A stretch of DNA of 64,000 bases, from positions 1 to 64,000 of the forward strand of contig JALKBU010000101.1 of NCBI GenBank assembly GCA_023091735.1, written 5' to 3'. Source of the stretch: Trichomonas tenax. Lineage: Eukaryota > Parabasalia > Trichomonadida > Trichomonadidae. A program made the translations under genes and the position numbers. Of this stretch, positions 10,501 through 17,913 are shown one piece after another; position 1 is the first letter of the stretch, and each line of letters begins with the position of its first letter. The notes beneath the pieces are model-generated. The model saw nothing but the letters and a program-made list of their open reading frames with translations, made no database searches and was not told the DNA's origin.

Positions 10501-11089
10501 TTTGGAAGAATTTGGAAATATCAACTGGATTGAGAAATTGACCAATATATCTGAGTGCATCATTAATCACATCTAATTCGAGAAGCAAGTTCGCGGAAGC
10601 TTGAATCTTGACGAAATTTTTATTAGCAAAGGAGTGATTGACAATATAGTTAATTCTGTCTTCGGAGTATGTATTAGTATTTGCAAGAATTAGCTGGTGA
10701 ACTGCTCTGTAGTAATCGATGAGATTTCCAACTTTTGAATCGCTGACTAATCTCCTTGAAATGATTCTGGAGAGAATGTTATTGATCATATCTGGCTTTT
10801 TGAGGTCAATATAGCGAACGACACAATCGTAGCAAGTTTTAAGTTTTGGAAACAGTGATGTTCTCTTCTTTGCGAAGAACAAATCGAATTTGTTAAAAAT
10901 TTGGTCGACGTGGCTTTTGTATGAGAACTCTATGTGTTTGCGTTGGTTGATTCCCTCGATCAAATCATCGATAGCAAAACCTACGAGATCTTCATCGTTG
11001 TTGTTAAGGCGCTTCGTGAGGTTCTTGATAATGACCATGTCATTGGAATCAATGACAGGAAGATTCTGATCATCATTCTTATTGGACAT
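7529..11089 (-). CDS. CAND1-like HEAT-repeat protein (cullin regulator)
   Basis: The 1186-residue protein consists almost wholly of helical HEAT-type repeats. An acidic insert (residues about 351-364, EEEDDEEEDDDE) precedes a repeat starting DQFAFVRKAGLMLLGSL, the same layout as the acidic loop of CAND1. The C-terminal region (KNLVEQEVVKALAALT, then SDNPLYMKAMF) matches the end of CAND1, where VKALAALT-like and NPELAAIF-like segments occur. Length is close to the family (about 1230). CAND1 binds unneddylated cullin-RING cores and exchanges substrate receptors. The start follows a TCATAA element on the minus strand. An array of TTTACATGACA-type motifs lies upstream. Another HEAT family remains possible. 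Confidence 0.65.
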   Translation of the reverse strand: MSNKNDDQNLPVIDSNDMVIIKNLTKRLNNNDEDLVGFAIDDLIEGINQRKHIEFSYKSHVDQIFNKFDLFFAKKRTSLFPKLKTCYDCVVRYIDLKKPDMINNILSRIISRRLVSDSKVGNLIDYYRAVHQLILANTNTYSEDRINYIVNHSFANKNFVKIQASANLLLELDVINDALRYIGQFLNPVDISKFFQNLILRFSSDMKNSSLRVLILEVFKNLTPFLRKYDIDNLFEDQNSFIYTNAKTEAPFYALTAIIPSKPSIFSDHIPEVVDIIVKYLNANTNAANADTVFPEEEPSETKINNVALAASTLSILISTYPSEKIFQDLEEELFARALQFSVCGATFAILEEEDDEEEDDDEIFDGAGASIEFDAVIENTTDQFAFVRKAGLMLLGSLSILDIDEWLNYIFGQPENVTSCLLDADIMVEYEAIQVSKIVAKHFSPENIGDDYNEFIIKFISPLAKMLTRNNKSKIITNYLEGIKDIIPMVHYLPPKLALTFVNNISGIIDNANAKVAFEALTAIVKFRRDSEMIAAITELLSEDYAHQIKINILQFLEELISLKPTYCDEMDTILDFVVDSDNMGKRDFVSKAVLFLAVYTTLYKNHAQAAIDSLMHAIETQQAMRPLTLAFTFIAAKDISIIAEHAKAISEFLSQALTSFDGIVKFRAMHILRLIAENKVAGFDVQKFIPDVIIIIGLNDRLSQAYATKLVTDFAQGANIDATFNTIQSIFTKELTPDFIEETATFLHKNFKKKHFDTLMSTAQKLIADVKTEKIASDVAKIIGFAVANEKVLDEIISKISNLTIKIGGAAGLKTDMTSKTAFIEELFKHASTTDDLSYDVGVALGYIATKSAKVLERLAKTVNEDNVQSYLHAFETFSHNFCPKCVKAEELTTIFNYLIQSPGGAKNANICCTIISNFAVKDANIFKTCVEKNNPITLQATFDIISRSNDSKYVMDILNKITKFINNDDTKVATPIMLSIQNALRFKENIPEIVKLIPQITSCTVFIPSHEFKQKLGDFQADVIDIGKNHRATALDILMQLIGNEKDEEIANVAVKAMVDPNIEVISKDTDLLRKLSFANPSLIKKSEKQIIDGINKFKEIKADQSGKNLVEQEVVKALAALTVAGCESETFTAMAKKISDNPLYMKAMFPDAVVGKVKEEVQASIYKYMQTEASAIAGVFTE

Positions 11090-11139
11090 TTATCTTTTGA
11101 ATTTGAAATTATGAAAAAATTTGGTCAAGTAAAATTCCT

Positions 11140-11239
11140 GACATGTAAAATATTTGATAGCACTTTTTTGTAATGTAAAGTTTTCTATTTCGTTAATCTG
11201 TCATGTAAATTAAATGACAAACCTTTTTTGTCTTGTAAG
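11140..11239 (-). promoter_or_regulatory. Four TTTACATGACA-type motifs at 30-bp spacing
   Basis: On the plus strand the sites read TGACATGTAAA (11140), TGTAATGTAAA (11169), TGTCATGTAAA (11199) and TGTCTTGTAAG (11229). The offsets are 29, 30 and 30 bp. They lie 51-150 bases upstream of the CAND1-like start and read in its direction. Confidence 0.6.
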
Positions 11240-11676
11240 AACAATCGTTCAGTTTTCCACTTTCTTTCGCTATTTATCTGGAATAATTTAGTGCACAAAA
11301 AAGAAATTGACCTGGTAAAGATATGCTATAATATGATTTGATATATAAGTCTATCTAATATTGCTTGGGATAGTGAACGAGGAAGTTCATTCACTGAAAA
11401 TAAGGTTAATATTCTCTGATTAAAAAATGTTCTATATCTTCTGGATAAAACACAAATTGTATTTTCAAATGTATAGAATCCCTATTAACTATATTTGCAG
11501 ATATTATAATATGGCATATAAGTATATAGGCAATCATCCAAAATACTCGATTTTTGATATCAATATTTGCGTAGTCAAATATGTCTATTCATTCGTCAAC
11601 AAAAGGTTATTTAACAATTCTACTTGTATTATGGCATACAATTTTACAGGATGTATATGGTGGTTCATTAATTATA

Positions 11677-11684
11677 TCATTTTT
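11677..11684 (+). promoter_or_regulatory. Initiator-like element TCATTTTT
   Basis: This element lies 12 bases before the ATG at 11689 and favours that start over the in-frame ATG at 11581. Confidence 0.45.
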
Positions 11685-11688
11685 ATTG

Positions 11689-13062
11689 ATGCATGATGAA
11701 TACAAAGATTTTGGTGATGAAAAAAGATTGAGACCAAATGATTCTGATAACACAGATGATTCAAAATTCTCTTTTATGTACCAAACATATGAAAATATAA
11801 CTCAATCAATTGATGTTTTCGAAAATCTTTCGAGATTTCATCAATTAATCAAAGAAAAGGAGATACTCCGAATAGCATGCAAAGATGATATCCCAGATAA
11901 CATCATAGCAATGCTTGTAGGCGCTGCAGACGAAAATATAATTATTATGATATTAAAAATTATTAAAAGAATGCTTAGAAGTGACAAAAGCAAGCAGATA
12001 ATAGGAAAATGTTTCGAATATGATGTAAACTCAATGCTGCAGACATTATTTGCGGAAAATAATAATCCCAAAGTTGTTTTTTGTGCAATCATTGTTTGCA
12101 GCTATCTCTGCACTGACAATATGTCATCAAACATATTCACAAACTATCAGCTCTCTCAGCACATGGTAGAAGTCTTATCAACATTTATTCCAACGAAAGC
12201 AGAAAAAATATTCAACGCAGTGTTGACCATTATTGCCAGTTCGCCGCAATATGCAGAGAATCTCACTTTCTTCACATATTGCGTTGATATTTGGAATCCT
12301 TCAATTAATTTGATGCTTTTGAACGCAGTGGTTGGCATGAGTGTTTTTGACATTGATGTGATATTCCCGCACTTAATGGCATCTGAAAATTTTGTTGGTG
12401 GTATTATGAATTTTTGTTATCCCGATAATGAAGAATTTTCTTTACCTATGCCATTGGCTCCATTATTTGTAGGCAATCAGTCGCGTTGGGCACTTGAGAT
12501 CATCAATAACTTGTTAAGATGCCAGCCAAATTTCAATGAATTGATCAATTTCATTGACATTGAAGGTCTCCTCATTAATATTAAGAAATCATACTTTCCA
12601 ACTGTACAAATTCTCTCAATGAGAATACTTGCATTCATTATGAAATTCAGAGATATTTCTTCACAAGTTTTGGATGCACAATTGAATTATGTACAACTGA
12701 TAAATGATGGAAGAATAGAAGTTAAGGCAGAAACGATGATATTCCTCTCTGTGTTCTTTGATAAATACAAAGATCCAACCTTTTTAAACATAACATCACC
12801 AGAACTTCTCCAGCTCATTATAGACAATGTCACAGATCCATCGCAAGAATGTACACAAAATGCCATGTTTTGTTTGCAAAGTCTCGTTAATTTATTCGAA
12901 TTTAATAGATTCACTGCTGCAAGAGATATTTTGACATCCGAAGAGTTCTTTGAAACAATAGAAGACTGCAAAGACGATGATGGTGCCTCAGAAGTCTTTA
13001 TCGAAGCATGTGAGAAGTTATTAACTGATATTCAACAATTTTTCTCTCTAATTCCAAGCTAA
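11689..13062 (+). CDS. Armadillo/HEAT-like helical repeat protein
   Basis: The preferred start gives 457 residues beginning MHDEYKDFGDEKR. An in-frame ATG at 11581 would add 36 hydrophobic residues but precedes the initiator-like element. The body is a chain of amphipathic helix pairs (for example IIIMILKIIKRMLRSD and ILSMRILAFIMKF), typical of armadillo-type folds. There is no membrane helix or catalytic motif. The opening MxDEYKD recurs in the protein at 42424, and similar proteins lie at 16343 and 62270, so this looks like a member of an expanded trichomonad family. Function is unknown; a scaffold or binding role is inferred from fold only. Confidence 0.75.
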   Translation: MHDEYKDFGDEKRLRPNDSDNTDDSKFSFMYQTYENITQSIDVFENLSRFHQLIKEKEILRIACKDDIPDNIIAMLVGAADENIIIMILKIIKRMLRSDKSKQIIGKCFEYDVNSMLQTLFAENNNPKVVFCAIIVCSYLCTDNMSSNIFTNYQLSQHMVEVLSTFIPTKAEKIFNAVLTIIASSPQYAENLTFFTYCVDIWNPSINLMLLNAVVGMSVFDIDVIFPHLMASENFVGGIMNFCYPDNEEFSLPMPLAPLFVGNQSRWALEIINNLLRCQPNFNELINFIDIEGLLINIKKSYFPTVQILSMRILAFIMKFRDISSQVLDAQLNYVQLINDGRIEVKAETMIFLSVFFDKYKDPTFLNITSPELLQLIIDNVTDPSQECTQNAMFCLQSLVNLFEFNRFTAARDILTSEEFFETIEDCKDDDGASEVFIEACEKLLTDIQQFFSLIPS

Positions 13063-13339
13063 GCTCCTTCTCGCTGTGTAGGCAATGAATCTAATGCTCT
13101 TAACTAATTTTTAATCACATGAAAAATTCAGCAACAATAATGTGAGAAATAACCTCTATAATATGCACCTTTCAAGTGACATTATCGATTGTTGTGATTC
13201 TATGTTACTATTTTTATATTATTGATTGATAAATTTAATTTTTGATGATTGATTGAAAGAACAAGTTTGCTTTTGAAAAATATACAAGCAATCGTATTTT
13301 TATATCCACAATACAAAATAAATATATAAAAAGGCAAAA
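13063..13339. other. AT-rich intergenic region
   Basis: This interval separates the ends of the armadillo-like gene and the WD40 pseudogene. No reading frame or repeat is supported. Confidence 0.5.
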
Positions 13340-15103
13340 TTAATATTCCCAAACACACACCATACTGCCACCAGAGCAAGAGACGAACTCCTTCTCTGTA
13401 CTGTGGTGATCCACACCGAAAATAGTATTACTGTGTGGACTAATAACAAAGAGAGGTTCTCCGGTTGTATAATCCCAACCTCTAATTGTTTCATCTTTAG
13501 ATCCAGTCAACGCCATCTTGCTGCTGACCTGAGGTGCGAACGCTGAATTGATAACAAAACTTGTGTGTCCAGTCAACGTTGTGATTGGTTTCGAAGTATC
13601 GTGTAAATTCCAAATTTTCGCAGTGAAATCGTGTGATGTCGTGCAAATGATTGATTTCTGTGGTGCAGCTGTAATACTCAAAATATATTCTTCATGGGCT
13701 TTGAACAATCTCATCGGTTGCTTGAAAGGAGGCTCATATATACCCACAGTCTTATTCATGAAACCAACTGCAATGAATTAGTCCTCAGCTGTGACAGCGA
13801 TCGAAATAATCATATGCTCGTTCGAATTTGGCTGGGCTTCGTGTGTAATTTTATTGACAAGCTTCAGCGTATTTGTGTCCCAAATTATAATGTTACCATC
13901 ATAGCCGCCTGAAATAAGTGTTTTCCCGTGGTGTAAGAAAACGAGAGAAGAAACGTTTTTAGAGTGACCTTCTAATATACCGAGAACTGCTCGCTTCTGC
14001 ATGGAAAAGATGGCAATTTGAGAACCAGATGTACTGACTGCGATTAGCTTTCCATCTGGAGAAAATCTAAGAATTCTTGTGTGGAAGTCGCAACATCCCT
14101 GCGGATGAGGTATTTCTAGTTGGAAATATGATGCCCTATTCGATAAATATATGACTTGAATATTTCGACTATCAGCAAAGGCGATAAATTTTCCAGTTTG
14201 AGGCTTGTCTAAAATTGATACGCAAAGTTGGCGAAACTCGTTTTTTAACTCAATGGATTAACTTTTTGCTAAGTTATTGAAACACAATGTACAAAATCAT
14301 GTTGTGCATGATATATTAAAGAATTAGCTAACAAAGTCTATATTTCATTAAAATATTAGATATATCTTGCATCAAAAACATTGATTTACCATGATGTGCT
14401 TTACTCATTATAATATATTATATTCCCATTGTATAGCATTTTTATAACGTAAAATATGTTGTTGTCGATGATAAATAGGTAAATCTAATCACAAATATTT
14501 TTTTTTGGAAAAAAAGTATTCCAAGTGTTCACACATAAGCTCTGTGTGTTATTCTCCCAAAAATAATCATTATTAAATTTAGCTGCGCAAAAAATAATCA
14601 TCATTATTGCATACCCAACAGGATTTTGTACGTTAGGGTTCAATAACTTAGCAAGAAGTTAATCCAGTGAGTTAAAAAACGAGTTTCGCCGACTTTGCGT
14701 ATAAAAATTTAATTGCGCTCCAGTTGGATCATACTGGACTGAGGTTATAACATTTCCAACATTCAAACAGTATTTGAGTGATATATTAAAAGACTTGCCC
14801 GGTGCTGGTTGGAAATTCCACGGGAGGTCTGCATTTGATGTTTTTGTTGTTTCGACTGGTACTTGTTTTATTTTGGCTGATGTTGAACAGGAATACTTTG
14901 TTGTAGTATTTGTTGTGGTATTATCTGTTTATATCTGCTGTTAAAATCATGCATTTTTGAGTCAAATAAATTGTCATACGACTCCGTTCCTGCAGCAACT
15001 GGTAAATCTCTTTGCGCAGTGCGTTAACAGACTCAAGTGCCTGATTAGAGAGACTAGTGAGTCTTTGAATTATCCCTTCAGTGTTGTTATATTGTCTCTC
15101 CAT
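13340..15103 (-). pseudogene. TUP1/Groucho-like WD40 corepressor pseudogene
   Basis: Read on the minus strand, the N-terminus (MERQYNNTEGIIQRLTS...) is a short amphipathic helix like the TUP1 tetramerisation region. A Thr/Asn-rich linker and LPWNFQPAPGKSF precede seven WD40 blades, including RILRFSPDGKLIAVST, SGGYDGNIIIWDT, TTSHDFTAKIWNL and the ending CSGGSMVCVWEY. TALTGSKDETIRGWD-type blades match yeast Tup1 order. Three lesions break it: a 1-base frameshift near 14930, a 482-bp inverted-repeat element at 14220-14701, and an in-frame TAA at 13778-13780 inside blade 4. TUP1 proteins bridge DNA-bound repressors to chromatin. A functional paralogue presumably exists elsewhere. Confidence 0.8.
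14220..14701. mobile_element. Non-autonomous inverted-repeat element (MITE-like) inserted in WD40 gene
   Basis: About 61 bases at the left end (from TACGCAAAGTTGGCGAAACT at 14220) are the reverse complement of the right end (finishing CGACTTTGCGTA at 14701), with only three mismatches. The interior of about 360 bp is AT-rich and has no reading frame. Each end carries a TA dinucleotide, so a TA target duplication as in Tc1/mariner elements is possible. The flanks TAAAATTGA and TAAAAATTT are also loosely similar, which would suit a 9-bp Mutator-type duplication. The class is therefore left open. Confidence 0.85.
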
Positions 15104-15214
15104 AAATTTTTAAAATAAAAATTCGGCATCCATTCAAAATTGAAAATCAATTTCATTGCAATTTTTCTCCAAATTTCAATAAAAAAAAAATATTGGTATA
15201 GTAAAAATTATAGT

Positions 15215-15595
15215 TTAAATTACGGGTGCAATAATATTAGCAGCTTCTTGAGTTGTTTTTGACAAATATCTCATAAAACAAACACTCTTCCAACGACCCA
15301 TCGATTTTATCGATGCATGATCAATTCCTTGAGAATTTTCAGTCGGAGCTGCGCCACGACGGTTAGAATGAGTGCTGTATGAAGCTGGATCGATTCCAAT
15401 TGCAGATAATGAGCTCTTGAGAAGTTTTTCATAATAAGTGTAACTGTGAGGAAAAACAGGCAGTTCAGGTGAAACTTCTATATGATTCAAATATTCTTTA
15501 TACCATATATAAGGAGAATGTGAGACTCTTTGCATTGCTAATGCGAAAATAGAGTTAATATTCGTGGCCTGCATTTTACATTGTGATGTTGTCAA
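15215..15595 (-). pseudogene. Tyrosine recombinase catalytic-domain fragment
   Basis: The 126-residue frame carries the C-terminal half of a tyrosine recombinase: an H-x-x-R box (STHSNRRGAA), a following helix (IDHASIKSMGRWKS) and the tyrosine box (CFMRYLSK). The spacing and the GRWxSxxFxRYL form resemble recombinases of Crypton- and DIRS-type eukaryotic elements. The N-terminal DNA-binding part and the first catalytic arginine are absent, and the upstream DNA is non-coding, so this is a remnant. It lies 110 bp from the broken WD40 gene and 220 bp from a long hairpin. Which element it came from cannot be told here. Confidence 0.7.
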
Positions 15596-16342
15596 AAATT
15601 TGAAATATAAATAATCTTTCTAATTTTGTCTGAAACTAAGATAAAAGAATATGCTACTAAATATAGATGATATATTGAAAAAGAAAGCATTTCTATAGAG
15701 ACTATTTTGTTCAGAAATTGAATGTTTAATATTACGAATATTTATTTCTATTGAAATTTGGTTGAAAAATTGCAATAAAATTATCATTTCAATTTAAGAA
15801 GGGATGACGAATGACATTTTCATGGATATTTGGCCGGAGGCAAGCTCTGGCCAAATATCCATGAAAATGCCAAATTATTGTGAAGAAATGATCACAAATT
15901 GAGAAAAAATAACTGGTGTTTCTTTTTAACCCGCAGAATTTTTATTGGTAAAAACTCAATTTCTAATGATAGCGATTCAAATGCAAAATGTTTACAAATT
16001 GAATACTTGTAAATAAATTACCTCTACACTTATTTTTGGATTATATTGTCAATGATAAATTTTTTATTTTCGCTTTTTCGAATTTGTTGGTAGATTGGAT
16101 GTCTATGGTTTGTTTGGAGCTGCTTTACGCCAAAATTTTATATATTTAACGTAATAAATTGTTTTCGGATTTCGATAAATCAAAATATGGCTTTTTGCAT
16201 ATTCGCATCAAACCACTAAAGAGTTCCTTTCTCGAATGGAAGTGACAATCGCGGTGTTTGCAATATTCCTTCAATGAAATTTCAAAGGAATACAACATAA
16301 ATATATTATATAAATATATAGGAATTTCCCTTCTTTGAATGA
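15596..16342. other. Intergenic region with a long hairpin
   Basis: No gene is supported. The only notable structure is the 21-bp inverted repeat at 15815-15869, annotated separately. Confidence 0.5.
15815..15869. repeat. Perfect 21-bp inverted repeat with 13-base loop
   Basis: The arms are 15815-15835 (CATTTTCATGGATATTTGGCC) shortened here to its core TTTTCATGGATATTTGGCC, and the exact complement at 15849-15869. The loop is GGAGGCAAGCTCT. It lies 220 bp from the start of the tyrosine-recombinase remnant, so it could be an old crossover site or element end; that link is inference. Confidence 0.8.
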
Positions 16343-17755
16343 TTATGTTAACAAAATAGATGAAATCCTCTGTGCGACTTCGACAATAATCTGTGAGTGC
16401 GATGATAAGGCCTCTTCGATCAAATTTTGGAATTCGTCCATAAATTCATACTGATCTATAACTTTTATCACATCGACACTGCACATATACATTGAATTGA
16501 TGATAATATCTAAAATCTTGATCGAATATTCACGAGTTTTGACATCGTTGAGATCAAAAGCGTCAATAATTGTATCAAATATGATAGGATTATTAAATGA
16601 CTCGAAACTATTTACTGGAAGATGTTTAATAATCCAATATAACAGTTTAATATGTTCTATTTTGACGTCAGATGCAGAGTTATGGAATAGATTTACTGTT
16701 TTCATTACTATATCTACAAGTTGATCTGGATTTAATTTGTTGCTTTCAAGATATTGTTGAACATATTTTATTTCGTATTTAGTGACTATATTTGAAGCAG
16801 TAGGTATATCTTTTGTAATCAAATCATAGCACATTTCTTGTTGATCGTTTATATGTAATTTTTCTAATCTCGTTATTAATTTGATTGCTTCAACTTTGAT
16901 TTGGTCATCTGTTGAATTCGTAAAGTCATAAACAGCATGTAGAGGTAAACAATTTGCAGTGATTATTTCTCCAAATTCATTCTTTGGATCAGAATCAACA
17001 TTACTAAGGATTGAGTTAAATAACGATAATATGCACATCCTTGAAAAGGGTTCCTTGTTGATGTCTGGGGTAATTCTCTTGGGATCTGAGTAAAATTCAA
17101 GAATAAGGAATATCAATTTCAAAAATCTCGAAGTATTGTCACTTGATACTATGAAGCAGCTACAGTAAATATGAAAGAATTGAAGAATGTTATAACTATC
17201 GACAATTGTTTGGTGTTCTAAAATTTTGATAATGCTATTAATCAAAGTATCAAAAGAGAATTGAACGTCGAATTTAAATCGCGAAGCTGTAGAATGCTGT
17301 AGTAGATTAGCGAAGAAAAGAAAGATATATGATTTATGCGGATATTGTGGAGAAATAATCAAAGTTTCGAAGTATTCTAAAGCGTTGCTGTTGATGAATA
17401 AGTTATCGAAATCTTTAATGTTGACGACTGAATAATTGATTAATTGTAGTAAAACGTGGAATATGTCGGGTTTATCTAAGAAAAGGAGTGCCTTAACTGA
17501 ATTCTTGAATGAATCTATTAAGAACAAGTGAAAATTAGATTTATAGAAAATGTCGATATAATTAAATTTCGCGTTTTGAGATGTAAATATCATTACTGCA
17601 TTTGCTTCTGTAATGAACACTTCGGTGTGTCCATTATCGAACGCTTGCATCAATGTTTTAATATGCTCAATCAAAGAAGATTCTTTATAATCACTTGATT
17701 TTTCGGTAACTCTTTTCTTATTAACATCCAACTTCACCATACCTTTAAACTGCAT
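16343..17755 (-). CDS. Armadillo/HEAT-like helical repeat protein
   Basis: The 470-residue protein begins MQFKGMVKLDVNKKR; the second Met (residue 6) is an alternative start. A short basic N-terminus is followed by consecutive amphipathic helix pairs up to the end (VEVAQRISSILLT). It lacks signal peptide, membrane helix or catalytic signature. Composition and helix rhythm resemble the proteins at 11689, 42424 and 62270, though I cannot align them by eye across their lengths. It is divergently transcribed from the large HEAT gene at 17914, sharing a 158-bp promoter region. Function is unknown. Confidence 0.75.
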   Translation of the reverse strand: MQFKGMVKLDVNKKRVTEKSSDYKESSLIEHIKTLMQAFDNGHTEVFITEANAVMIFTSQNAKFNYIDIFYKSNFHLFLIDSFKNSVKALLFLDKPDIFHVLLQLINYSVVNIKDFDNLFINSNALEYFETLIISPQYPHKSYIFLFFANLLQHSTASRFKFDVQFSFDTLINSIIKILEHQTIVDSYNILQFFHIYCSCFIVSSDNTSRFLKLIFLILEFYSDPKRITPDINKEPFSRMCILSLFNSILSNVDSDPKNEFGEIITANCLPLHAVYDFTNSTDDQIKVEAIKLITRLEKLHINDQQEMCYDLITKDIPTASNIVTKYEIKYVQQYLESNKLNPDQLVDIVMKTVNLFHNSASDVKIEHIKLLYWIIKHLPVNSFESFNNPIIFDTIIDAFDLNDVKTREYSIKILDIIINSMYMCSVDVIKVIDQYEFMDEFQNLIEEALSSHSQIIVEVAQRISSILLT

Positions 17756-17913
17756 ATGTTACTAATCAACTTATCGAAATTTCGTTAAATCTTGAATTGG
17801 CATTTTTCATTGGCACTTTTACTCTCGTGTCACTTTTATTTGACACTTTCCGGTAAACTATGGCACTTTTGGATTTATAAATCTGTTACTTTTCGGAGAA
17901 AAAATTGTAGTGA
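17756..17913. promoter_or_regulatory. Bidirectional promoter region
   Basis: This 158-bp interval lies between divergent genes. It holds GGCACTTTT (two copies), TGTCACTTTT, TGACACTTT and TTACTTTT within about 90 bases. It is the densest group of initiator-like elements immediately upstream of intact genes in the window. Confidence 0.6.

Noticed and set aside
14920..14935. Possible spliceosomal intron in the WD40 gene
   Set aside because: The frame change is a single base, and no GTAYGT donor or ACTAACACACAG-type acceptor occurs there; a frameshift in a pseudogene explains it better.
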